Notes: generated from the letters alone by a model not told the origin. A stretch of DNA of 64,000 nt from DATCZS01 sp036525795 (GCA_036525795.1 DATCZS010000043.1:41287-105286), one strand, 5' to 3'; positions 56,507 through 64,000 are shown, counted from the first letter of the stretch. Translations and numbers: made by a program.

Positions 56507-58030
56507 ATGAATCTGTCCCGGTTCGAACGCCCGACGGCCGGGGATCTGGTGGCCGGAGTCTCCGTGGCGGTGGTACTCATCCCTCAATCGCTCGCATACG
56601 CCGAACTCGCAGGCATGCCGCCCTACACGGGTCTCTTCGCGGCGGCCATCCCTCCGATCGTGGCCGCCTTCTTTGCGTCGTCCCGGTACCTCCAGACCGG
56701 GCCGGTGGCGATGACGGCGCTGCTCACCTTCGGCGCCCTCAGGCCGCTGGGGCTGATGCCGGAGTCGAACGACTGGCTGAAGGCGGCTGCGTTGCTCGCC
56801 ATCCTCGTGGGGGCCATACGGGTGCTGCTCGGGCTCGCACGCGGTGGGGTGATCGCATTTCTCCTGTCGCAGCCGGTGTTGAAGGGGTTCACGTCGGCGG
56901 CCGCCATCCTCATCGTGGGATCCCAGGTCCCCACTGCGCTGGGGACACAGGCGGGCGAAGACGGGATCCTGTGGGGTGCCCTCTCTGCGCTCGCCGATCC
57001 GTCGGGCTGGGACCTCGGGGCGGTGGCCCTCTCCCTCGCCGGCATCGCGCTGGTGTCGATCGGACCGAAGATCCACCCGCTCGTCCCGGCCGTGCCGATC
57101 ATCCTGATCGCCGGTCTGATCATCTCGAAAGCGACGTCGTACGCGGCGGCGCTGGTGGGCGACATCCCGGCAGGCTTCCCGCCCTTCTCACTCGACCTCC
57201 CCTGGCACGACGTCCCCGTGCTGCTGGTTCCGGCGCTGGTGGTCGCACTGGTCGGATTCGCCGAGCCTGCGTCGATCGCCCGGACGTTCGCCGCCGCCGA
57301 TCGCGAGCGGTGGTCTGCCGATCGCGAGCTGCTGTCCCAGGGTGTCGCCAATCTGGCGTCAGGCATCTCGGGCGGCTTCCCGATCGGAGGGTCGTTCTCC
57401 CGCACGTCGATCGCCCGGATCTCCGGCGCGCATTCGAGATGGGCCGGCGCCGTGGTCGGCATCCTGGTGCTGGCGTTCCTGCCCGTCGCCGGCGTGCTCA
57501 GCGACCTCCCCAGGGCGGTACTCGCCTCGATCATCATCGCTGCAGTGGCGAAGCTCATCCGTCCGGACGAGCTGTGGCATGTCTGGAGGGCGACCCCCCC
57601 GCAGGGGGTCGTCGGCATCATCACCTTCGGAGCGACGCTGGCCCTGTCCCCCCGGATCGACCTCGGGATCCTGCTGGGTGTCGGTCTGGCGATCCTGGTG
57701 CATCTGTGGCGCGAGCTGAACGTGACCATCCACACCGCATACGACGGTTCCACCTTGCGAGTCAGGCTCACGGGAGTGGTCTTCTTCGCATCGGCCCAAC
57801 AGGTCAACGACCGCCTGGTCGACATCGTTGCCGACCATCCAGAGGTCGATCGTGTCATCATCGATCTGGAGGGAGTCGGGCGTCTCGACTACACCGCGGC
57901 CAGGACCCTCAAGGGGATGTCGGACGACCTCTCCGACGGGGGGTGCGCCGTGGAACTGGTGAACGTCAATCCGGCCGCCCAGCGGATCGTGTCGAAGGTC
58001 TGGAGCGACAGGGACCATCCCTCGACCTGA
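56507..58030 (+). CDS. SulP-family anion transporter with STAS domain
   Basis: This 507-residue membrane protein has about ten to fourteen helices. The SulP N-terminal motif GDLVAGVSVAVVLIPQSLAYAELAG, then YTGLFAAAIPPIVAAFFASS and SRYLQTGPVAMTALL, is clear, and GGFPIGGSFSRTSI lies near residue 290. A C-terminal STAS domain (about 405-500) ends the protein, with VDRVIIDLEGVGRLDYTAA. The family moves sulfate, bicarbonate or other anions in symport or exchange. In this neighbourhood sulfate or sulfite handling is an attractive role, but bicarbonate cannot be excluded. The start is the ATG at 56507, 10 bp after the broken DUF202 gene. Confidence 0.92.
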   Translation: MNLSRFERPTAGDLVAGVSVAVVLIPQSLAYAELAGMPPYTGLFAAAIPPIVAAFFASSRYLQTGPVAMTALLTFGALRPLGLMPESNDWLKAAALLAILVGAIRVLLGLARGGVIAFLLSQPVLKGFTSAAAILIVGSQVPTALGTQAGEDGILWGALSALADPSGWDLGAVALSLAGIALVSIGPKIHPLVPAVPIILIAGLIISKATSYAAALVGDIPAGFPPFSLDLPWHDVPVLLVPALVVALVGFAEPASIARTFAAADRERWSADRELLSQGVANLASGISGGFPIGGSFSRTSIARISGAHSRWAGAVVGILVLAFLPVAGVLSDLPRAVLASIIIAAVAKLIRPDELWHVWRATPPQGVVGIITFGATLALSPRIDLGILLGVGLAILVHLWRELNVTIHTAYDGSTLRVRLTGVVFFASAQQVNDRLVDIVADHPEVDRVIIDLEGVGRLDYTAARTLKGMSDDLSDGGCAVELVNVNPAAQRIVSKVWSDRDHPST

Positions 58031-58127
58031 GGGCGTGCCGGCCGCCGGTTCGAAGGGCACGGGCGGAACAGGAAACGGGGTCCTTCGCACCTTCCTTGAA
58101 CGTCGGTGGGTGCTCCACGCTGACCTC

Positions 58128-59402
58128 ATGGTCGCGGCGACCCGCCTGATCTCGATCGTGCTGCTCGTCCTGGCGATCCCACTCTCTGCATCCGCCCAGG
58201 CCACACCCGACGACGACGTGCTCTACCTCTTCTGGGGCGACGGGTGCCCCCATTGCGCAGCCGAGAAGGAGTTCCTGGAGGAACTGGCAACGGAGTACCC
58301 CGACCTGACCATCGAACAGCACGAGGTCTGGTTCAACTCTGAGGGCCGCGCCTTCTTCTTCGAGACGATGCTGGCCCTGGGTGAGGAGCCGCGGTCGGTG
58401 CCCACCACGGTCTTCGGCGGTCGCGTGTGGATCGGGTACTCGGAGGCGATCGGCACCGAGATCGCCGCCACGGCGGCCGCACGCTTCGGTGCGGGCGAGT
58501 CGCAGACCGCCGCGTCTGGCGGCCGGACGATCAGCCTCCCGGTGTTCGGGACGGTCGACGTGGAGGACATGGGCTTGCTACCCGCCACGCTGGCGATCGC
58601 ACTGGTCGACGGCTTCAACCCCTGCTCGCTGTGGGCACTGTCCATCCTGCTGGCGCTGGTCCTGCGTTCCGGGTCACGCCGGCGGGTGATCGCGGTGGGC
58701 GGAACGTTCCTGATCGTGACCACCGTCCTCTACGGCCTTTTCATCGGCGGGCTGTACGGCGCCCTCACGTATGCGTCCAGCGCCGCCTGGATCAGAGTGG
58801 TGATGGCCGTCATCGCCCTCGGCTTCGGGCTCATCAACCTCAAGGACTTCGTCTGGTTCCGGCGAGGGCCGTCGCTGGCGATCCCCGAACGGGCCAAGCC
58901 GGGGCTCTACTCGCGCATGCGGGCGGTCTCGGACCCGACGCGACCTCTCCCCGGCGTGCTGGCCGGAACCGCCGGGCTGGCCGTGGGCGTCTCGCTGCTG
59001 GAGACCCCGTGCACCGCCGGGTATCCGCTGCTGTGGTCGAACCTCCTCGCCGAGCACGGGGTGGGGCTGTCCGCCGCCGCCGGGCTCTTCGCCGCCTACA
59101 TGCTGGTGTTCCTCGTCGACGAGCTGGCGATCTTCGGGACCGCCGTCTTCGCCATGCGGGCGGCCAAGCTGCAGGAACGGGCCGGCAGGACCCTCAAGCT
59201 GGTGAGCGGCGTGCTGATGGTGGTGCTCGCGGTGACGCTCATCGCGTTCCCGAATGCGATGACCGACCTCGGAGGAGCACTGGCGGTATTCGGGGTCGCC
59301 GCCGCCATCTCCCTGATCGGGCTGACAGCCGACGCGTTGATACGGCACAAGGCCCCCCCATCGCCGGCCGGGAGAACGAAGGCGGTGCCGGCCAAGCGGT
59401 GA
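58128..59402 (+). CDS. Thioredoxin-like domain fused to CcdA/DsbD-type transmembrane reductase
   Basis: This 424-residue protein has an N-terminal signal/anchor (RLISIVLLVLAIPLSASAQA) and an extracytoplasmic thioredoxin-like domain (about 28-125) with FWGDGCPHCAAEKEF (Cys40, Cys43). After a short linker comes a CcdA/DsbD-type membrane domain with the paired membrane Cys166 (DGFNPCSLWAL) and Cys295 (LLETPCTAGYP). This arrangement carries reducing equivalents from cytosolic thioredoxin to the outside, for cytochrome c maturation or to reduce disulfides or persulfides. It follows sulP on the same strand with a 97-bp gap. It is in effect a compact DsbD with domain order changed. The start is the ATG at 58128. 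Confidence 0.88.
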   Translation: MVAATRLISIVLLVLAIPLSASAQATPDDDVLYLFWGDGCPHCAAEKEFLEELATEYPDLTIEQHEVWFNSEGRAFFFETMLALGEEPRSVPTTVFGGRVWIGYSEAIGTEIAATAAARFGAGESQTAASGGRTISLPVFGTVDVEDMGLLPATLAIALVDGFNPCSLWALSILLALVLRSGSRRRVIAVGGTFLIVTTVLYGLFIGGLYGALTYASSAAWIRVVMAVIALGFGLINLKDFVWFRRGPSLAIPERAKPGLYSRMRAVSDPTRPLPGVLAGTAGLAVGVSLLETPCTAGYPLLWSNLLAEHGVGLSAAAGLFAAYMLVFLVDELAIFGTAVFAMRAAKLQERAGRTLKLVSGVLMVVLAVTLIAFPNAMTDLGGALAVFGVAAAISLIGLTADALIRHKAPPSPAGRTKAVPAKR

Positions 59403-59492
59403 GCCCGACCCGATCGGGAGGTCCCGGACGCGGAGGTGCCCCCAGAGACGGGCTTGCCGTTCTCGACCAGGACGACGGTCGCCGCAGCGCCG

Positions 59493-60629
59493 CTACAGCC
59501 GGTCGGCCGCGGGCCAGCCGCCCCCGGCGTATGGACATCCGTTCCAGTCGGGAACCCGGTACGTCCAGGGGTCGACCGCCCAGGCCGGCAGCTCCGGCCC
59601 CTGCCGCCCCCTGAACCCGGGTTCGGTCGACACGAAGCGGGGCAGGATCGGGATCTTCACCTGATCGTTGACCCCGGCGAAGTTGGTGTTCACCACCGCC
59701 CACGGGCTCCACCCACCCCAGCCGGCCCTGGTCCGGTGCTGATGCGTGAAATAGCGGGCGGAGGCGTATGCGTTGTCGACCGGATCGAACCGCGACGTGG
59801 CAGATCCGGAGAAGCGCCGGAACTCACCGGCGCCGACCTGGAAGAGACCGGCGTACCCCCACGGGTTCGATCTCCTCAATGCCGACGGCGAGAAGCCGAG
59901 CGACTCGCAGTAGGCAACGGTCACTGCTTCTGCGGCGACCTGCTCGGCGAGGGTCTGAAACCCCCAGACCCTGGCGCCGTCCCATCGCCTGCCCGAGGTG
60001 GGATCGACCTCGTCGAGCCCTCCTTCGACAGCCGTGACGCATTCGAACACGAAATGGGTCATCTGGGCGATGAGGTTGGAGGCGTGATCGCCTTCCAGCG
60101 GCATGGCGCCGGCCCGCTGGTAGCACTCCTCGGAACTGGTGGGCTCGGCGATGATCGGAAGCGCCTCCGCCGGCACCGCCGCCGCCAGCTGGATGCCGGA
60201 GGCCCACAGTCCATCCGACTCCTCGACGATCGCCCGGATCACGTCCCCGGGCACGGTGGTGGTGGAGTGGTGGGCGAGGATCTCGGCAGGGCCGGGATCG
60301 GCGACGGTGGTGGACGGCGTCTGGGGCGTCGCCGGCCCGGCCGGAAGCCCCGACTGCCCTTCGGCGGACGCGACCGCTGCCGTCTCGAACACCCCGGCTG
60401 TCGGCACGTCCGGCGCCGTCGCCGGTTGGGCCGTCGCAGATGCGGTCGGGAACCCGAGGGCGGTGGTCGAGACGAAAAGGCCCAGCGCTGTCAGAAGTCC
60501 CACGACCCTCCCCGTCCTGGCGGGCATGGGTGCCTGATGGCGCCCGCGACGGCGCCCCGGTGGCATCGGAGTCCACGCAGGTGCCGGCCGTCGATGGCGG
60601 CCCGGAAGCGGTTCAGTGTTCGGCGTCAT
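59493..60629 (-). CDS. Secreted lysozyme-like (transglycosylase-type) protein
   Basis: This 378-residue protein has a basic Pro/Arg N-terminus followed by a signal or anchor helix (VVGLLTALGLFVSTTALGF, about 41-60), a Thr/Pro-rich stretch and a middle region without known domain. A C-terminal domain has YCESLGFSPSALRRSNPWGY then AGLFQVGAGEF and DNAYASARYF, the pattern of a lysozyme-like SLT/GH23 domain with Glu as the probable catalytic residue. It probably acts on peptidoglycan. The start is the ATG at 60629; a GTG at 60659 is also possible. It is the second such protein in the window (see 23972-25186). Confidence 0.75.
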   Translation of the reverse strand: MTPNTEPLPGRHRRPAPAWTPMPPGRRRGRHQAPMPARTGRVVGLLTALGLFVSTTALGFPTASATAQPATAPDVPTAGVFETAAVASAEGQSGLPAGPATPQTPSTTVADPGPAEILAHHSTTTVPGDVIRAIVEESDGLWASGIQLAAAVPAEALPIIAEPTSSEECYQRAGAMPLEGDHASNLIAQMTHFVFECVTAVEGGLDEVDPTSGRRWDGARVWGFQTLAEQVAAEAVTVAYCESLGFSPSALRRSNPWGYAGLFQVGAGEFRRFSGSATSRFDPVDNAYASARYFTHQHRTRAGWGGWSPWAVVNTNFAGVNDQVKIPILPRFVSTEPGFRGRQGPELPAWAVDPWTYRVPDWNGCPYAGGGWPAADRL

Positions 60630-60764
60630 TGCGACCCGTTGGTCATCGACACCGTGCACCGGCGGCTGAAGCGATCACCTGAGAACGTGCCAGCCGTTCC
60701 TCGGCGCACCGAACCTTCGGGATGGACGGCGGCGCCGGTGGTGGAGGTCGCGGGTCTCGGCCTC

Positions 60765-61322
60765 TCAGTCCTCCCACTGCGCCATGTGGTCGAGCAGGTA
60801 GAGACTGACATCCTTCGAGCGGTCGAGCGCCGCGCAGAGCTGTTCACGCCCCATCACCATCGCCGCCAGGGACACATCGGTGCGCCCCACCAGCTGGAGT
60901 CGGCGCTCGGGAGCATCTGTGACCGCGGCGAAGCTGTCGATTGCCGAAACCTCGATCGGCACGTCTGTGGAGGCGATCCCGGCCAGATCGGTCGCCAGCA
61001 CCAGCAGATCGGGCGGGTTCTTCAACGGGGGAAGACCCCAGTTGAAGAACAGCTGGAGCGTCCAGTCGTCCTCCGGTTCCTCGAAGTCGTCGGTCATCTC
61101 GTCGAGGCGATCGAGGAACGAGAGCAACACCCGCGGATCCACGTCGAGAGCGAGGTGGAGGTCGAGTGGGCCATTGCACGCCTCCTCGGGGTGAACGTCG
61201 ATCTCCCACGACTGGCGCAACGAGTAGGTCTCCACGAAGTGCCGCTCGTCGTGGACATGGAATCCGTGCTCGATCGCGTGCTCCTTGAGATCGGCAACGA
61301 AGCCGGCAATGTCGATGGCCAT
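60765..61322 (-). CDS. Hypothetical protein, 185 aa
   Basis: This acidic soluble protein has protein-like composition throughout (FVADLKEHAIEHGFHVHDERHFVETYS, LDLHLALDVDPRVLLSFLDRLDEM, DVSLYLLDHMAQWED). I recognise no family. A TAGGCT box lies 8 nt before the ATG at 61322 and there is no Shine-Dalgarno. It lies between two cell-envelope genes on the same strand, but 132-bp and 135-bp gaps argue against tight operon coupling. Confidence 0.7.
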   Translation of the reverse strand: MAIDIAGFVADLKEHAIEHGFHVHDERHFVETYSLRQSWEIDVHPEEACNGPLDLHLALDVDPRVLLSFLDRLDEMTDDFEEPEDDWTLQLFFNWGLPPLKNPPDLLVLATDLAGIASTDVPIEVSAIDSFAAVTDAPERRLQLVGRTDVSLAAMVMGREQLCAALDRSKDVSLYLLDHMAQWED

Positions 61323-61330
61323 CGTCAGGC

Positions 61331-61336
61331 AGCCTA
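61331..61336 (-). promoter_or_regulatory. Putative leaderless -10 box (TAGGCT)
   Basis: TAGGCT on the minus strand is 8 nt before the ATG at 61322. Confidence 0.45.
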
Positions 61337-61454
61337 TCGGCTCACCACCGATCCGGGGAGAGCGACGACGCGGTCTGGCGGAGTCCGGCGTCGGGAAGAG
61401 CGCCTTCCTACGATCGGCAGTGGACGTGTCCCCGACTCGCCGGCTCTCGGACAG

Positions 61455-62549
61455 TCACCTCTTCTTCCACCATCCCAGCACCAGCCCGGCGGCAAATGCG
61501 AAGATCCCCGCCTGGACCGGCGCGCGGGTCGAGACGTCGGCCGGCGGTGCCGGCGGCCGATCGCCTTCGTCTGCGAAACGTCCGCGCTCGCGTTCGTGCG
61601 GCGGGCGGATGTCGCCGTGGTCGAGGTAGTCGGCGTAGACCTTGGTCAACTCCGCGCCGAACACGTACACCACCCACATCAGGTTGAAGAAGAACAGCAG
61701 GATGGCGATGCCGCCGAGCGCACCAAAGGTGACGTTCCCGGGCACCACCCGGCCCAGGTAGGTGCCGACGCCGAATGCCGCCAGCAGGCCTCCGACGGCG
61801 GTCACGGCTCCCCCGCGACGGGCCGCCCGCCAGGGGATCTTGGCGGCGGTCAGCCCCTGGAAGGTCAGCCCGATGACACCTATCAGCAGCGAGAGCGAGA
61901 TGAGGGGGACGCCGAAGCCGAGCACACCCCGAAGCCACGAGATCTCGTCCGGGACGAGTCCCGCCACGAACTGGACGGCGCCGACCGCCAGCACCGGGGT
62001 GAACACGAGGACGGCCAGCACCAGCGACGAGACCAGCGCCACCAGCCTCTTGTAGACGAGGCCGGCGAGGCCTCTGACCTTCTCGTCCGGCACGTGGAAC
62101 ACGTTGTTCAACACTCCCTGCACCTGCAGGAAGATCCCCGAGGATGCAAACGCCACGACGAGCAATCCGATGGACAGCGACGCGCCGGCGTTCGCACGCG
62201 CAGTGCAGACCAGCACCCGCACCGGATCGGTCACGCTGTCGCCGGCCACCTCATCGAGCTGCACGACGAGCCGGTCGAGCGGCCGGTCGGAATCGACGGG
62301 AATCGGCTGTTCCGCCGCCTTCGAGCAGTCGGCGGGCAGTGCGTCGGAGGAGGGTCCGAGAACGATGGCGGTGACCGCCACCGCCACGAACAGAAGCGGC
62401 ACCAGCGAGAAGATCGTGTAGTACGACAGCGCCGCTGCCATCCGGCCGGCCCGGTCGTGGGCGAACTCCTGGGCGGCCACGACCAGCAGGGCGGGCAAGC
62501 GGCGATGCCACGGCTCGTCTCTGGTGACCGGGGCTTTGTCCGAGGCCAT
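61455..62549 (-). CDS. YihY/virulence factor BrkB family membrane protein
   Basis: This 364-residue protein has about six helices. RAGRMAAALSYYTIFSLVPLLFVAVAV near residue 34 is the defining YihY/BrkB start, and FASSGIFLQVQGVLNNVFHVP and FNLMWVVYVFGAELTKVYADY are also family segments. A non-family extracytoplasmic insert (about 66-110, two Cys) lies in the first loop. A charged cytoplasmic tail is followed by a last helix and KKR. The family has no agreed function. A TACGCT box lies 8 nt before the ATG at 62549. Confidence 0.88.
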   Translation of the reverse strand: MASDKAPVTRDEPWHRRLPALLVVAAQEFAHDRAGRMAAALSYYTIFSLVPLLFVAVAVTAIVLGPSSDALPADCSKAAEQPIPVDSDRPLDRLVVQLDEVAGDSVTDPVRVLVCTARANAGASLSIGLLVVAFASSGIFLQVQGVLNNVFHVPDEKVRGLAGLVYKRLVALVSSLVLAVLVFTPVLAVGAVQFVAGLVPDEISWLRGVLGFGVPLISLSLLIGVIGLTFQGLTAAKIPWRAARRGGAVTAVGGLLAAFGVGTYLGRVVPGNVTFGALGGIAILLFFFNLMWVVYVFGAELTKVYADYLDHGDIRPPHERERGRFADEGDRPPAPPADVSTRAPVQAGIFAFAAGLVLGWWKKR

Positions 62550-62557
62550 CGCCCGTC

Positions 62558-62563
62558 AGCGTA
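62558..62563 (-). promoter_or_regulatory. Putative leaderless -10 box (TACGCT)
   Basis: TACGCT on the minus strand is 8 nt before the YihY ATG at 62549, in the 53-bp divergent gap with the ligase gene. Confidence 0.5.
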
Positions 62564-62602
62564 CATCCCACTCGCCACCCCCATGACTGCCATCATCGCG
62601 GG

Positions 62603-63631
62603 ATGACCTGGCCGTTCGCACCACCGATCGAAACCATGGAAGCCCGCACATCGGAGGTCTGGCCCGCGCCAAAGGGATCCGGCTTCGCCTACGAGCCCAA
62701 GTGGGATGGGTTTCGCTCCGTGACCTGGTCGGGAGACGAGCCGCGCATCGACTCGCGCAATCAGCGCCCGCTGCTCCGCTATTTCCCCGAGCTGCGACCG
62801 GCCATCGCCCGGCTTCCCGCCGGCACGGTGGTCGATGGCGAGATCGTGGTCGTGATCGACGACGTCACCAGCTTCGACTCGATCCAGCTCAGACTCCACC
62901 CGGCAGAGTCCCGCGTGGCGCTGCTCTCGGGGGAGATCCCTGCCCAGCTGGTCGCCTTCGATCTGCTCGCCGTCGAAGGCGAAGACCTCCGCCGATTCCC
63001 GTTCTCGGAGCGACGCCGCCGCCTCGAGCGCCTCTTCGACGGACTGGAGCACCCGTGGAACCTCACCCCTTCGACCACGGACGAGGCGACTGCCCGGGCT
63101 TGGTTCGACGAGTTCGAGTCCGCCGGATGCGACGGGATCGTGGTCAAGAGCCTCGATGCGGCATACGCCCACGGCAAGAGGGCGATGATCAAGATCAAGC
63201 ATCGGCGCACGGTCGACTGCGTGGTGGGCGGATACCGGGAGCACAAGGACGGTGACAAGATCGGGTCGTTGTTGCTCGGCCTCTACGACGACGCAGGCGA
63301 GCTCCACTTCGTCGGGCACTGTTCGGGTTTCTCCGACCACGACCGTGTGGAGATCCTCCGCCAGTTCGAGCGGCTCAGGACCGAGGACTCCTTCGGTGAG
63401 CACGCCCGGATGCCGGGAGGCGAAAGCCGCTGGACCGGCGGAAGGGACCTGTCGTGGACTGCGGTGGAACCCGGCGTGGTGGTGGAGGTGTCATACGACC
63501 AGCTGGAGGGCCGGCGCTTCCGACACGCCACCCGCTTCCATCGCTGGCGCCCGGACAAAGACGCCGGGGCATGCACCATGGACCAGCTCGAACTGCCGAC
63601 GGGGCCCGGCTTCACCGACGTGGTGCTCTGA
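62603..63631 (+). CDS. ATP-dependent DNA ligase (LigC-like, standalone)
   Basis: This 342-residue ligase has the AMP-accepting Lys in motif I YEPKWDGFRSV, motif III in VVDGEIVVV, motif IV in AGCDGIVVKSLDAAY and motif V in MIKIKHRRTVD. The C-terminal OB-fold region follows (SLLLGLYDDAGELHFVGHCSGF). It has the size and motifs of actinobacterial LigC or the ligase module of LigD, without polymerase or phosphoesterase domains, and no Ku or PolDom gene is adjacent. It probably serves DNA repair, with a separate NAD-dependent LigA expected elsewhere. The ATG at 62603 has no good Shine-Dalgarno. Confidence 0.92.
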   Translation: MTWPFAPPIETMEARTSEVWPAPKGSGFAYEPKWDGFRSVTWSGDEPRIDSRNQRPLLRYFPELRPAIARLPAGTVVDGEIVVVIDDVTSFDSIQLRLHPAESRVALLSGEIPAQLVAFDLLAVEGEDLRRFPFSERRRRLERLFDGLEHPWNLTPSTTDEATARAWFDEFESAGCDGIVVKSLDAAYAHGKRAMIKIKHRRTVDCVVGGYREHKDGDKIGSLLLGLYDDAGELHFVGHCSGFSDHDRVEILRQFERLRTEDSFGEHARMPGGESRWTGGRDLSWTAVEPGVVVEVSYDQLEGRRFRHATRFHRWRPDKDAGACTMDQLELPTGPGFTDVVL

Positions 63632-63640
63632 GCGGTCAGA

Positions 63641-64000
63641 TCGTCCCCCACGAACGTGGGGGAAGGGACCCGACGAGCGACGCCACCCCCTTCTCCCGGG
63701 TGGGAACCATCCCCCTACCCCACTGCCTCCGGCAGCGGGGACCCCTTCCCCCAGCAAGCTGGGGGACCATCCCGGACACCTTCCTCCAGGAAGCTGGGGG
63801 AAGGGACCCGACGAGCGAAGCGAGACGGGTAGGGGGATCGGACCCACCCACCCCACCGCAACCCCCTTCCACGGGGTGGGAACCATCCCCCTACCCCACT
63901 GCCTCCGGCAGCGGGGACCCCTTCCCCCAGCAAGCTGGGGGACCATCCCGGACATCGTCCCCCACGAAAGTGGGGGAAGGGACCCGACGAGCGAAGCGAG
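63641..64000. repeat. Hairpin-rich repeat array, runs off window edge
   Basis: Within 360 bp there are hairpins TCCCCCACG-AA-CGTGGGGGA (63644-63663), a ten-base-pair stem at 63718-63740, CCCCCAGC-AA-GCTGGGGG (63748-63765), and TCCCCCAC-GAAA-GTGGGGGA (63958-63977). An 81-bp segment is repeated exactly at 63698-63778 and 63874-63954 (offset 176). GAAGGGACCCGACGAGCGA occurs at 63662, 63800 and 63977. There is no coding signal. This is neither a CRISPR (no regular spacers) nor an IS. The array may continue past the edge. Confidence 0.85.

Noticed and set aside
59436..62606. 1056-codon open frame on the plus strand
   Set aside because: It runs antisense to three genes with clear protein features (lysozyme-like, hypothetical, YihY) and is very rich in His, Arg, Gly and Asp without hydrophobic cores, as expected of a GC-driven shadow frame.
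63641..64000. CRISPR array at the right edge
   Set aside because: Repeats are irregular in spacing, are themselves long palindromes, share their intervening sequence, and no cas gene is present.
1..64000. rRNA, tRNA, integrase, transposase or prophage genes
   Set aside because: I looked for the usual tRNA T-arm GGTTCGA.TCC pattern with acceptor stems, rRNA-like conserved blocks and transposase motifs and saw none; a covariance-model search would be needed to exclude small RNAs.

Overview
This is a high-GC (roughly two thirds G+C by eye), gene-dense bacterial chromosome segment. It has short intergenic gaps, many GTG starts and many genes that appear to be leaderless: a TAnnnT box lies 6-8 nt before the start codon and there is no Shine-Dalgarno. 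Gene content includes a form II CoxL-like protein, an NfnAB pair, a standalone ATP-dependent ligase, a deazaflavin-oxidoreductase remnant and Thr-rich secreted proteins. Together these suggest an actinomycetote, most likely of the Acidimicrobiia type. That placement is inferred from style and families; there is no rRNA or tRNA gene here to confirm it, and no phage, integrase, IS transposase or CRISPR array was seen.

Layout. 1-6 kb: the end of an MFS transporter, an unrecognised protein, then an Lrp/AsnC regulator divergent from two PLP lyases (a cystathionine gamma-synthase/methionine gamma-lyase family enzyme and a tyrosine phenol-lyase-like enzyme), closed by a 34-bp perfect palindrome. 6-11 kb: housekeeping enzymes (inositol monophosphatase family, DeoD, HAD hydrolase, MBL hydrolase, Maf, universal stress protein). 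11-16 kb: an ABC-2 exporter (ATPase plus two permeases), facing an MFS-M20 peptidase operon. 16-22.5 kb: orphan CoxL-like subunit, DauA-like D-amino-acid dehydrogenase, double PQ-loop membrane protein, aminotransferase and amidohydrolase. 22.5-26 kb: S41 protease, coiled-coil lytic transglycosylase, MsrA. 26-31.4 kb: glycogen genes glgX, glgC and glgB. 31.4-38 kb: esterase, pirin, dienelactone hydrolase, prolyl oligopeptidase, two small or conserved unknowns, FKBP lipoprotein. 38-45.8 kb: aldehyde dehydrogenase, 2-oxoacid dehydrogenase E1 alpha/beta, a decayed deazaflavin oxidoreductase, DUF368, DUF2461, a small lipoprotein, MFS.

45.9-59.4 kb is the most distinctive part, a sulfur and electron-transfer island. 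Leftward from about 54.34 kb run dsrE2, tusA, a four-cluster ferredoxin fused to an NrfD-type membrane anchor, a molybdopterin oxidoreductase without a Tat signal, a TorD-like chaperone and nfnA-nfnB. Rightward run an ArsR-family regulator, a rhodanese-MBL fusion, a frameshifted DUF202 gene, a SulP anion transporter and a thioredoxin-CcdA fusion. An identical 10-bp sequence (ACATGCGCAT), embedded in palindromes, occurs in the divergent dsrE2/arsR gap and directly on the promoter of the rhodanese-MBL gene. The simplest reading is an ArsR-controlled regulon: low-molecular-weight sulfur is handled by Rhd/TusA/DsrE2 relay proteins, and electrons pass between a cytoplasmic sulfur-type molybdoenzyme and the quinone pool. 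The substrate is not determined by the sequence.

59.4-64 kb: a secreted lysozyme-like protein, an unknown protein, a YihY/BrkB membrane protein, an ATP-dependent DNA ligase and, from 63,641 to the window edge, a hairpin-rich repeat array. The only gene-free stretch longer than 300 bases is 63,632-64,000, which holds that array. A 7-bp tandem repeat (GACGTGA) occurs at two distant intergenic sites.
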